Source: a virus
Virus record (IMG/VR): IMGVR_UViG_3300047550_005405
Coordinates: 1-44,172 of that record
Length of the DNA: 44,172 nt
Reading direction: 5' to 3' (one strand)
Within the stretch, counting starts at the first letter, position 1; every line of letters starts with the position of its first letter. This document shows positions 22,243 through 31,590 of the stretch, in pieces. The position numbers were made by a program, and so were the translations under genes. Under the pieces are notes generated by a model that had not been told where the DNA came from, did not search any database, and saw only the letters and a list, made by a program, of their open reading frames with translations.

Positions 22243-25200
22243 ATGCCAAAATCAAAGAGCGGCGGGAGACTTAGAACCTCGCGAGTGGAACCACAGCCTT
22301 TTTCTCAGAGGGACAGCGCTGAGACCGAGGTAAAGTACTACGGTCTGGTTCGTGATAACGCGCTCGGTGACCTTGCATCCAAGGACAGGGCGCTGGCCGA
22401 GGTCCTCACGGATATTCAAGATTCGGCCGAGGCGTCCGTCCTAGGCAGATTCGTGCCAAACGACCTTCAGGTCTTGGACGGAGTCGTGAGGTACGACCTC
22501 AAACGTGAGGATTTTGAGATCCTAAAGGGCGCATCCATTAACGCCGAGGATGAAAGCGGAAGGACCGTTCCGCTAGTTAATCCACGCCAGCGCATCTCGG
22601 ACAGGATCGCCCAGGCTGAGAGGTTCGCGGGCAGGGGAACAAACTACCAAGGTCAGGGTACCGTGCTCTACAAGTACTACGTACCCGAGACCCAGCCAAC
22701 CGACTCGGTGAGTAAGTACTCGCACACGAACCCTCCGCCATTCTTCACCGAGGCGATAACTTCCACTGCGGAGAACTCCGCGGATTTTATCCCATCGACC
22801 GTGACTCAGATATCGAACACGCATCGAATCGGGTATATCCAGAATGGCCGGTTTGTTCCTGACTCCGAGTCGGAGTACTGGTGGAGTGGTGAGTACGACC
22901 ACTATATGAACAGTGCCTCGGAGTACGGTGATCCAACACAATCCGCCCTCACCAACCCGAAGTTCCCTATAGTCCGGGACGGGAATATGAAGTTCGACCA
23001 GATTGCCCCTCGGGGGATCAGTACTCGCTACAACTGGGGGCTAAGGTTCGACGCTTGGTTCAAGCGAGGCGATTTTGCCTCCACCTCCACCATGATGAGG
23101 TGGGCAGCCCAGGTCAACGGGCATCTTCGCATAGACTATTTCGACAAGACCGGATACAACCCCACAACTAGAGCGATCGAGGGTACCTGGAGAACGGCCC
23201 TTAACACGGCGGACTCGACCACTTACTACACCCAGGTCTCTCGGGAGAACTCAGTTCCTAACGTTCTTGGAGGTAGGTTGTACTATGTCCAAGGAGGTCC
23301 GACAATGCCCCTTGGTACCGGATCGGGATCCGTGCCGTCCCAACGCTCCTTGGCGAATGGTGGAGCACTTGACCTAGCTAAAACTTACACCGGGTTAGAG
23401 GGAAGCGCGATCAAGAACTTCTTGGACGATTACGTCCCTGTGGTAATACGGTTCTGGTATGGTCAACCCTCCACCGACCCGGCCCAGACCGATATTGTTA
23501 CGAGACGCCCGCTGGGGACTCCGAGTTTCTTTATCCAGATGCTGGATACGAATCTCAGCACCGCGGACATCTCAAAGTGGAATGACTACTCCGCGCAGTT
23601 AAGACTGACGTGGAATTCGGCGCAGAGTGCGTGGTCCGTGGACACCTCCTCAGGTGGCAGTGCGGCCGAGGAGGCAAATTTCGCAAACTACAGTACTAAC
23701 TTTGAGGTCATTGCGTACACCACCCTCGGAGCAAGTAAACCGGCGGTGCTAACCGGCTACACCATACCCTCTACGACGATCATAGGGACAAAGGGTGCTC
23801 CCGTAAGCGGAGTTACCTACGCCAGCTTTAGCGTGCCTGGAGTAAGTCCGACTAATGGCCAGACAATATGGGCGGTCGTGAAGAACCGACCTTTTAACGT
23901 TGTTCCGGGGACGGCGACATTGAACATCGTGTCGATGTGGCAGAAGTATCTTTTCAATCCTAATCCCACAGGCAAATACGGAAGTATCAGTGATCTTCTT
24001 GAGAACGTAGGTAAGAACTACGTAGAGCCTGACCCGTCGAAAATCGCGTTCGAGGCAAACCTGGATCTGTATAGAGCTACGTTGGGAGGTCTGCCAAAAC
24101 CCAGCACCTACACCTCAACAAGGTATGACGGAACCCTGACAAACTCCGTAACAAGTTCCAACACCGAAAGAGACTACGACTACAACCACTCAAAACTGTT
24201 GATGATAGGTCGTCAAAAGAAAGGTACGGTAGCCGAGATCGGTACCACCTCGCCGTATGCTGGGAAGAATCTGGCAACCGGTGAGACCAGAAAGAAAGGG
24301 GAGAACTATACCTTCATTGAGGTGGTGGAGAACGCTGCAGGATTCGGGGGTACTGTGACTATAAACGCCTACCCGTCAAACGACCTAGGAGTCATCTCGA
24401 CAACTTCCACGACCACCTACGGGAAAGCGCTTCATATGCTCGATAACACTACCACTTTCTCTAAGAGCAGTAGGCAGAACATCTCCACTATCGCGCTAAA
24501 TAAACTGCCGTCGGATGCTAACTTTGCCTCCACATCCAGGGTTCTCTATGAGGAGGTCGATGGGGTAGGGAGGCTGAGTGTCGGAACGTGGAACGGTTCG
24601 GCCTTCACCTACGATAATACCGGGATCATCGCCCAACTGACCATGGGCGCCACCGGATCCAGAAACCACGTCGCTAAGTCGATGTTTATCGCCGAGTTCA
24701 CCAAAGGCACAACCCCCTATAGTTTTTACGGGCTCATAGGGGCTCAGAGAACATCATTCTCCGGAGTGACCCTTACCGTGAACTCAGGAGAGGTTACGAT
24801 AACGTCCTCCGGTGGGGTATTTACCCCCGACTCGACCAACTCCAATAACAATCAGTACATCGGTTCCGAGATCATCTTCCCCAACGACGCAACGGTGAGA
24901 AGAGTGACGTCATATAACGCCTCCACCGGAACAGTGACTTTCACGCCGTCCATCGCGGCCGGTCAGTACACGAGTTGTCAGGTGTACTACAATCACCTCC
25001 AGCTTGGTAGTACTCTACCCGCGAATATCGTGAGTTCCACCGGGGCCAAAGTCGTGAGAACCACCGTTATCCCCGTGCCTAGCGGCGGTAATATATCCGA
25101 TCGTCTGGTACAGATCCGATTTGTCTTCAACTCGGCGTACCAGTTCCTCAGGGCTGATAGCGGTTCCAGCCTGAGTTTCGGGGAGACACTGTACGTAAAG

Positions 25201-25776
25201 GCCGGAAGCTCACCCACCGAGATCCAGCCATTCTCCTCCGATACCGAGCTTCCCGCCCCGCCGGCCGACATCGTAGTTCCATTCGGTTACGATAATACTT
25301 CTGGGGCATCGGATCCAGGGCTCGGAGGGCTCTGCTATCCACCCTACTCGATTCAGAATATCTCACTTCAGGCCATCACTAAGACCGACACAGCGCTGTA
25401 CGCCTCCACCGAGGGGCAGTTTGACATCTGGTGGGGAGGACGGGTTAATAGTTCCGATGATATGGGGCAGAAGTACCTCTACGTTACTGACAAACTGATG
25501 TTTGACTTCAGTAGTTCTGAACGTAGCAATCTCCTTTCATCGCTGCTGACGGCACAGAAACCTGTATTTGGTGGATCGGAGTACACCCATAAACTCGAGG
25601 TGGAGTTAAATGTAGGTCTTCCTGATGGTCCCGTGCAGAATGCAAATCTGTACAAAGACGTTAGATTCTACTCCAATAACAAACCGGTGAAGGACCGGTA
25701 CTACCTTTTCATCCGTAAACAGACTGGCGGAAGCCAACTCAGTGTGCTTTCCGCCAATAACCCATCGTGGACCTGA
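22243..25776 (+). CDS. Large virion structural protein, cyanomyovirus type
   Basis: 1177 residues from the ATG at 22243, with GGAAAG just upstream. The N-terminal part has VKYYGLVRDNALGDL, then PRQRISDRIAQAERFAGRG near 112-131 and YQGQGTVLYKYYVPE, strings that I recall with small changes from a conserved large structural protein of T4-like cyanophages. The middle is beta-rich with many Thr, Ser, Gly and aromatic residues (WGLRFDAWFKRGDF near 265), as in fibre or baseplate-periphery proteins. The C-terminal part includes EVELNVGLPDGPVQNANLYK. No catalytic motif seen. It is the last gene of its plus-strand block and meets the minus-strand fibre gene stop to stop. Structural role probable; exact place in the virion unknown. 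Confidence 0.78.
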   Translation: MPKSKSGGRLRTSRVEPQPFSQRDSAETEVKYYGLVRDNALGDLASKDRALAEVLTDIQDSAEASVLGRFVPNDLQVLDGVVRYDLKREDFEILKGASINAEDESGRTVPLVNPRQRISDRIAQAERFAGRGTNYQGQGTVLYKYYVPETQPTDSVSKYSHTNPPPFFTEAITSTAENSADFIPSTVTQISNTHRIGYIQNGRFVPDSESEYWWSGEYDHYMNSASEYGDPTQSALTNPKFPIVRDGNMKFDQIAPRGISTRYNWGLRFDAWFKRGDFASTSTMMRWAAQVNGHLRIDYFDKTGYNPTTRAIEGTWRTALNTADSTTYYTQVSRENSVPNVLGGRLYYVQGGPTMPLGTGSGSVPSQRSLANGGALDLAKTYTGLEGSAIKNFLDDYVPVVIRFWYGQPSTDPAQTDIVTRRPLGTPSFFIQMLDTNLSTADISKWNDYSAQLRLTWNSAQSAWSVDTSSGGSAAEEANFANYSTNFEVIAYTTLGASKPAVLTGYTIPSTTIIGTKGAPVSGVTYASFSVPGVSPTNGQTIWAVVKNRPFNVVPGTATLNIVSMWQKYLFNPNPTGKYGSISDLLENVGKNYVEPDPSKIAFEANLDLYRATLGGLPKPSTYTSTRYDGTLTNSVTSSNTERDYDYNHSKLLMIGRQKKGTVAEIGTTSPYAGKNLATGETRKKGENYTFIEVVENAAGFGGTVTINAYPSNDLGVISTTSTTTYGKALHMLDNTTTFSKSSRQNISTIALNKLPSDANFASTSRVLYEEVDGVGRLSVGTWNGSAFTYDNTGIIAQLTMGATGSRNHVAKSMFIAEFTKGTTPYSFYGLIGAQRTSFSGVTLTVNSGEVTITSSGGVFTPDSTNSNNNQYIGSEIIFPNDATVRRVTSYNASTGTVTFTPSIAAGQYTSCQVYYNHLQLGSTLPANIVSSTGAKVVRTTVIPVPSGGNISDRLVQIRFVFNSAYQFLRADSGSSLSFGETLYVKAGSSPTEIQPFSSDTELPAPPADIVVPFGYDNTSGASDPGLGGLCYPPYSIQNISLQAITKTDTALYASTEGQFDIWWGGRVNSSDDMGQKYLYVTDKLMFDFSSSERSNLLSSLLTAQKPVFGGSEYTHKLEVELNVGLPDGPVQNANLYKDVRFYSNNKPVKDRYYLFIRKQTGGSQLSVLSANNPSWT

Positions 25777-25781
25777 TCAGG
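25772..25781. other. Convergent stop junction inside palindrome CCTGATCAGG
   Basis: The plus-strand stop (25774-25776) and the minus-strand stop (25777-25779) touch without spacing and form TGATCA within a 10-bp palindrome. No hairpin terminator for either direction is visible here. Confidence 0.9.
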
Positions 25782-28125
25782 ATAGAGTGAAGAGTGGTAC
25801 GGCGTAGATTGTCGATTGGACCCCGTTCTTCACGGTGGGGATTCCAGTAACCGCTGGGGCGGTCTGCCTGTGGAAGTAGAAAGCCCCATCGCGGCCATTG
25901 GTGTGGATTCTCTGGGCCAATTCCGAAATCGTGGTGTTATACGAGTACCAGTCCGTTGAAGCCGGATTTGTCGTCACGGAGGTGCCCTCGGCGCTAAGGA
26001 CCCCGAGGTTCTGTCCTGTTATGCTCGGGTTCATGGTCACAGTCACTCCGCCGGCATCGGTGATCTCTTGGAAGAACGGTTTATCTGTAGTGGAGAAGGC
26101 CCTGCGGTAGTCATTTCCCACCTTGATGAATAGACCTGGCACCCTTACCTGGAAGTTCGGGTCAGGGAGCATGAGATCGAGTGTACCCGACCCTGCCACT
26201 GTGGCGGATGTCTGTATGGAAAACTCGTTAGCATTGATATACTTGGCAGTGTAGGTACCCGAAGAGAACTTACTTCCAGTGTTAGCTACTACATTGGACA
26301 CTTTAACACTGTCCCCGGTTTTCACCGAGTGGGAACTCAGTACGATCGTAACGACTCCGGACGCCACTGAGGACCACTGAACAACCGGTCCGAGAACAAA
26401 CTCACTCACCGAGGATCTTAGTCTATCACCTGTAATGGATCCTGCGCCAAGAGTTGTGTCAGAGGGATTCAAGACGAAATCTTGATCGCGGAGTACGACT
26501 CTCTGCCATACCACCACATCTTTACCAGAAAAGGAGTTGTAGGTGTAACCTAGAACATTCTCCGCCGAGGAGACGGGGGTTGGTCGCTTAGTGTTCTGAA
26601 TAGCCAACCTCGATCTAGTCTTCAGATCGGATGCGCTGCTACTCACGGAGTTTATCGCCGAGGAGATACTGCCGCTTACGGAGAAAACCTCCGATGTGTA
26701 ACTCCTGAGATAGATCGGCGACTGAGCAAATTTGAACTGTAGGATATTGGTGATGTTCGATCCGTCGAATCTTCGGATCTCTATGGCCTGCTCAGATGTC
26801 AGACCGGTCTCCGAGGTGTCCCTGTCAAGGTACACGTACTTACCCAGTTCCTCGTCGAAGAGGAAGAATCCATCCTCGGTAGCGTTCTTGACAGTGTACG
26901 TGAAGTTACTCGTGCGGATTATCTCGGGGGTTCCCTCGAAGTAAACACCTCTTTGCCTCCGCACCTTCACCACCTGTCCGGTGTTGGAGTCGTTAACGCT
27001 CGCCTCGACCACCTCAAGTTCCTCGGGGATCACGTAACTGTATCCGGGATCGGTTATCCTCACGGAACTGACGTAGTATCTCGTTACGTTAGCGGTCGTG
27101 AATCTGAGTAGTTCCCTTGGATCGCATACCTCACAGTTCTTGGATGTATTCGTGCTGGTGGACGGAAGAACAACAGTGAAAGTACTGGAACTGGTGACAG
27201 TGACCGACCCAACAAACCCGCTCTTCAGCGTGCCAGACAGGACTCTGATGTACACGCTATCTCCCGTGGAGAGTCCGTGGTTGGTGAGAGTCACCGTAGC
27301 CGAGGCAGTAGACCCGAGTTCGGTACCGAACGAGGTGTTAGTGTAAGTGGCCGGAGTACCGGGCAGGTAGTCGAATGCCATCTTGGTGAATGTAACATCG
27401 GCTCTAAGGCTTGTCGCGTTACTAGTCTTACCCCGAAGCTGGATATTGGAGAGTCTTACATCGTAACTAGAGACGAGTGCTTGCCCGGAACCACTTATGG
27501 AACCCCCGGAGTTGGCAACGGTGAAGGTGTTTGCCGTCACGGACACCACGGCGTAGTCACCGGACGTCGCGTTCGTACCACCTCCGGAGTTATTGAATCT
27601 GATACCCACGACCTGGTCCTTTACGAATCCGTGGGAGTTAAGTGTTATGGTGATGGTGGAACTAGCGTCAGCTATCCACGTGGCTGCGAAGTTCTCAAGG
27701 GAGGCGATCTGGTCTTGGGAGTTTAGAAAGTAGAACCCTCCGCCTCCGGATATCAGACGGAGAGCCGGAACGGAACCACCGACGGAATAGCGAAGAGGAG
27801 TCACATTATCTGAGTTACCCGTACCGACCTCGTACTTTGTGAAGTACACCCGATTCTCATCGGTAAAAGTAAAGTACTTAGAGCCGAACTTGGTGCGGTT
27901 TATCACGTCACCAGAAAGAGTACTTAGTTTTTCGGTCGTCAGCCTGTATATCTGAGACGTTTTATCATCGAGTACTCCGGACACGCAGAGAGACTCCACC
28001 GACGACGAGAGGGAGTACAGCTCGATGTCAGTCTCTATCCCAGGAGCGTACAATTTCTGCAGCGCGGTTTTGAGGTTGAGGTTGGACTCCGATAGGTTTT
28101 TAGATCTAGTTAGACCGATTGCCAT
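25777..28125 (-). CDS. Modular tail-fibre-type structural protein
   Basis: 782 residues, ATG at 28125 preceded by AGGAG. It starts MAIGLTRSKNLSESNLN ... ALQKLYAPGIETDI, which I recall as the start of a conserved cyanophage structural protein. Three copies of a beta module of about 55 residues occur near 145-205, 265-320 and 578-637, each of the form 'hydrophobic-T-hydrophobic-T-L-x-x-H-G/S-hydrophobic-x-x-G-D-x-V ... G-x-Y/V-T-V ... F-T/S-hydrophobic': NSHGFVKDQVV, TNHGLSTGDSVYIR, SSHSVKTGDSVKVS. Such modules are exposed beta-sandwich units in phage fibres. No enzyme motif. It is the last gene of a four-gene minus-strand run that also contains the LRR fibre, and lies 21 bases after it. Confidence 0.75.
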   Translation of the reverse strand: MAIGLTRSKNLSESNLNLKTALQKLYAPGIETDIELYSLSSSVESLCVSGVLDDKTSQIYRLTTEKLSTLSGDVINRTKFGSKYFTFTDENRVYFTKYEVGTGNSDNVTPLRYSVGGSVPALRLISGGGGFYFLNSQDQIASLENFAATWIADASSTITITLNSHGFVKDQVVGIRFNNSGGGTNATSGDYAVVSVTANTFTVANSGGSISGSGQALVSSYDVRLSNIQLRGKTSNATSLRADVTFTKMAFDYLPGTPATYTNTSFGTELGSTASATVTLTNHGLSTGDSVYIRVLSGTLKSGFVGSVTVTSSSTFTVVLPSTSTNTSKNCEVCDPRELLRFTTANVTRYYVSSVRITDPGYSYVIPEELEVVEASVNDSNTGQVVKVRRQRGVYFEGTPEIIRTSNFTYTVKNATEDGFFLFDEELGKYVYLDRDTSETGLTSEQAIEIRRFDGSNITNILQFKFAQSPIYLRSYTSEVFSVSGSISSAINSVSSSASDLKTRSRLAIQNTKRPTPVSSAENVLGYTYNSFSGKDVVVWQRVVLRDQDFVLNPSDTTLGAGSITGDRLRSSVSEFVLGPVVQWSSVASGVVTIVLSSHSVKTGDSVKVSNVVANTGSKFSSGTYTAKYINANEFSIQTSATVAGSGTLDLMLPDPNFQVRVPGLFIKVGNDYRRAFSTTDKPFFQEITDAGGVTVTMNPSITGQNLGVLSAEGTSVTTNPASTDWYSYNTTISELAQRIHTNGRDGAFYFHRQTAPAVTGIPTVKNGVQSTIYAVPLFTLS

Positions 28126-28146
28126 GTTCTAAGTGCTCCTGGGTGA

Positions 28147-31100
28147 TTAGAAGAGTTGTATTACGATACCCGGGTACATGCCCCCTGTCCCGAGCCTGTT
28201 GAACTTAGTCTCCAGCGGATCGGGAATCGTTATCGTCTCACCCGCGGCATTAACAGTGGTGGAGGATTGATCGAAGATCTCGGCTCTCGTCCAGTTCTGA
28301 TATTCCTTGTTCACGCTGTCGTACTTGGTGGAGTACAGACCTATGATAAAACTCGGGGAGATGTTTTTGGATCTGAAGTAGACACCTATATCGAAAGCGT
28401 CACTGATGATGTTCTTGATAGACTGCTTGGTGAGTGCGTTGCCCTCAAGACTGAATCTTCTTAACGCCGGAGTGAAGTTGGCTCCGGTTGCCATGCCGGT
28501 GATATTTTTAAGGGTGCCAGACCTGTATGTTGTGAGAAGATTGTTATTCAGGTAGGCGAATCTCAGTCCCACACAATTCTTGAACAGAGGTACGGATCCG
28601 GTCGCTCGCACACCTTGGAGATAGATCTGGTCTATCGCGATGTGATTGTCGAAGAAGGAACTTATGTCTTGACCTGCTCTGCGGAATTTTAACGTTGCGG
28701 AGGTGACAGACACCTCACGATTAACGTACACGAATCGATTTCCCCTATCGATCTGGGTCACTCTTCCGACCTCAGTCGATCCGCTGTAGACAATATCCCC
28801 GACCATAACTTGGGAGTCGATCTGGAATCCACCAGGGTTACTCTGGTACAGTTTATCCGAGGTGGCGTTGGATGTATCATTGTTGTTCCTCGATGTCCAG
28901 GTTACACCCGGAGTTGTCTCCTCCGTCTCTCCGGTTACCAGAGGCGCGATCAATCTGCCCCTGCTCTCGGGCACAGTCCAGTTTCCCGGGTACCTCTGCG
29001 AGAGGGTCCCATCAAGGTTGACGTAGTTAAGAACTCCATTGTTCGACGAGGTGAAGAAGCTAGGCAACAGTGACCCACCCACGCCGGTGCCATTGGAAGG
29101 TCCGTAGATTGTCTGTACTCTGCTTGTTGCGGAGGATCCGAGCGAGGAGAGGTCCCTGAATCTGCAGTTATGGAACCAGGTATTGAAGTTTACGCCGGAC
29201 GTGTTATTACTGGAGTATATTGTGGGGAACTTGCCAGTTATATACGAGTCGCCGATGTAAAACGTGGAGATGCGAGGTAGGTTCTTCAGATCTGTGGATC
29301 TGAACTCGAGATCTCTCGATGAGCTATTGAACAGTGAGTGAAGGTATACTGTTTGCAGAGGATGATAGGAGGTTCCGACCGACTCGTTTACAAAGTTTGA
29401 TGGGAGGAGGTACTGTAGTCCGTCGGATGTCTCATAGCCGCTCCAGTTGTTGGCTCCGAAGTTGATGAAGGAGAGACTTGTGGCTCCGGACACCGAGGGG
29501 ATCTTACCGTACCAGCCCGCGTACCAGGCCTCTATCGTTCCGAGTCTGGGGGCCTGGATGATATCCACCGAGGATAACGTCCCCACATCTACCGAAGCGT
29601 TATACTTAACTTTATCGGATGTCTCCTGCGTGCCACAGTAGATGCAGTTTATACTGCTTAGTTTGTTCCAAGTAAGACTGGTTCCGGAAGCGATCCTGAC
29701 CGCTATGTCCCTGTTATAGACATTGAGGCTCTGAGTCTCCGCTAACCACCCACTCCAGGCATCCGCGGCTGTCCCAGACGCTACAAAACTGTACTTTGGA
29801 AGACTATCCACTGTGGTGGCGGGAATGCTGACTCCCAACTCGGAGTTAGTAGTGCATATTCCCCCGAACCACCCACCACCTCCACTGTTCTCTATAGAGA
29901 ACGAGGAGAACTTGAACTGACCTATAAACTGCCTCTTATTGAAGACCAGGTCGGCGGTGTTCCAGGTTAACGTATTTCCCAGGTGCCTTATAGACCCTCC
30001 CACGTCCCCGGCGTGTCCCGCAAGCGACAGGGACATGACCCCGTCGTTATTGAGCATCTTGGGGATAAGACCGTACAGAACTCTTGGGCTTCCGTCTCCG
30101 GAGTCGATAACGAGAGTCTTTAGAGCAGGAAAGAGGGTGGAGAAGTCCGGGTTGGCCAGTTTCACGGTCGGACCCAGATTGAGTTCCTCAAGAGCCGTGA
30201 AGGGTCTGAACCCGTGGGTAGCGGTTATGCTTGGTAGTAGGCCACCATTGATCGATATGTTCCTCTGGTTCTTGTATAGCACGCCGTTCTGGTCCTGCAC
30301 CGTGCCGTACGTTCCGTCGTAAGCCGTTACCGGTCCAGAATTAAACCACCCACTATACCCGAGCGTCTGAGCCAGGGTAGTGTTAGGTCTACCACCACCG
30401 TCACTCGTTCCGGTCACTCCTGTGGGAGGTTCCTGCCAATCGAAGAAGGAGACGATCCCGTTGTTCCAGAACGCGTTGCCCCTCACATTGAGTTTCTTAA
30501 GGCTACCGTGAAGCGTTCTCAGCCACACCGGTAGAGTGGACAGATTATTGTTGGATATATCCAACTCTTGAAGAGAGTTAAACCCTACGAGTCCTATGTC
30601 CCGGCCACCCTGCTCGGTCATCCCCAGCCCGGAGAGATTGGCGGAGGTGATCGCCGACGGATCCAGGTAGATGTATAGCAGGCTATCCACACCATTGCAC
30701 ACCGTCCCCGAGGTGTTAATAGTGATATTCACCGTGGTCACAGCACCCGCCGAGGAGACTGAATCAGCTCTGGCGACTCGGAGATCTGACTGCCTCTTCA
30801 GTTCCCATCCGTAGATGAAGGCGGGAGAGCTGGACGTTGCGCTGGCTCTGGAGAACGAGATCGAGGCCGTACCGTAGATCCTGACCGGGAGGATCAGCGG
30901 TGAGTTCTTTGTCGCGTAGCACTCCAGGTTCGTTACGCTCGGCGAGGTGTTAGCCGAGGTGCGCATGTAGGTGGGGATCTTCAGCGTGTCTGTCGGCGAT
31001 TCTACGATAGAACCCTTCTCGATAAGAAGTTTTGAGGAGAGGCGGAGCTCGTACAGGTGGGACCGGCGCCTTATCCTGAATAGCCCTGGGTACGATGCTG

Positions 31101-31590
31101 ACACGTACTTACCCGCCGTGTCCTTCGACGAGTTGAAGAGACTCTGCCTCGATGTCGGCACGGTGGTCGTCCGTACGTCACCATTCTCGTCGAGGAAGTT
31201 GTACTCGATCTTCTTGGCGGCCAATCCGCCCTGGAACACGATGATATTGTCTGAGAAGTCCGCCGTGGAGAACGATTGCTTACCTGGCTCGCCCACTGCC
31301 TTATCAGTTGTTATCTGCTGGCTCAACGAGTAGGCCACACTGCCTAGAGTACGGGCCGAGATTCCCAAGGAGTGAATGACGGGTTTATCGAGTCCTCCCA
31401 TCGTCCTGACGTCCTCCTTTGTCAGGCCGTCATTCGCGAGGCCATATATCTGGTCAAGGCCGTCGGGGTTAAGTAGCAGGTTAGTAAGTGCTAGACGCTC
31501 GTCGGAATCGTAGATTTCGCTCAGATCGAACCTGTCAACCAGTCCGGTATCGGGTCTGTTCTGCTGAAGAAACTTAAAGAAATCTGCCAT
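28147..31590 (-). CDS. Leucine-rich-repeat tail-fibre-like protein
   Basis: 1147 residues from the ATG at 31590; a GTG one codon upstream is open but the ATG sits in a TGATG overlap with the previous stop, with AAGGA upstream. LRR units are clear near 335-375 (FNSLQELDISNNNLSTLPVW, GSLKKLNVRGNAF), near 460-500 (FTALEELNLG, FPALKTLVIDSGD), and near 1005-1065 (LRFAYLNNNLLTTY, ALRRFSLEGNALTKQSI). Between them are irregular repeats such as LSFINFGANNWSG. The N-terminal 130 residues (ADFFKFLQQNRPDTGLVDRFDL) probably attach it to the virion. LRRs form a curved binding surface, so a receptor-binding role is likely. No signal peptide. It lies inside the fibre operon, between a giant paralogue and a modular fibre gene. 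LRR assignment is firm, receptor role is inferred. Confidence 0.82.
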   Translation of the reverse strand: MADFFKFLQQNRPDTGLVDRFDLSEIYDSDERLALTNLLLNPDGLDQIYGLANDGLTKEDVRTMGGLDKPVIHSLGISARTLGSVAYSLSQQITTDKAVGEPGKQSFSTADFSDNIIVFQGGLAAKKIEYNFLDENGDVRTTTVPTSRQSLFNSSKDTAGKYVSASYPGLFRIRRRSHLYELRLSSKLLIEKGSIVESPTDTLKIPTYMRTSANTSPSVTNLECYATKNSPLILPVRIYGTASISFSRASATSSSPAFIYGWELKRQSDLRVARADSVSSAGAVTTVNITINTSGTVCNGVDSLLYIYLDPSAITSANLSGLGMTEQGGRDIGLVGFNSLQELDISNNNLSTLPVWLRTLHGSLKKLNVRGNAFWNNGIVSFFDWQEPPTGVTGTSDGGGRPNTTLAQTLGYSGWFNSGPVTAYDGTYGTVQDQNGVLYKNQRNISINGGLLPSITATHGFRPFTALEELNLGPTVKLANPDFSTLFPALKTLVIDSGDGSPRVLYGLIPKMLNNDGVMSLSLAGHAGDVGGSIRHLGNTLTWNTADLVFNKRQFIGQFKFSSFSIENSGGGGWFGGICTTNSELGVSIPATTVDSLPKYSFVASGTAADAWSGWLAETQSLNVYNRDIAVRIASGTSLTWNKLSSINCIYCGTQETSDKVKYNASVDVGTLSSVDIIQAPRLGTIEAWYAGWYGKIPSVSGATSLSFINFGANNWSGYETSDGLQYLLPSNFVNESVGTSYHPLQTVYLHSLFNSSSRDLEFRSTDLKNLPRISTFYIGDSYITGKFPTIYSSNNTSGVNFNTWFHNCRFRDLSSLGSSATSRVQTIYGPSNGTGVGGSLLPSFFTSSNNGVLNYVNLDGTLSQRYPGNWTVPESRGRLIAPLVTGETEETTPGVTWTSRNNNDTSNATSDKLYQSNPGGFQIDSQVMVGDIVYSGSTEVGRVTQIDRGNRFVYVNREVSVTSATLKFRRAGQDISSFFDNHIAIDQIYLQGVRATGSVPLFKNCVGLRFAYLNNNLLTTYRSGTLKNITGMATGANFTPALRRFSLEGNALTKQSIKNIISDAFDIGVYFRSKNISPSFIIGLYSTKYDSVNKEYQNWTRAEIFDQSSTTVNAAGETITIPDPLETKFNRLGTGGMYPGIVIQLF

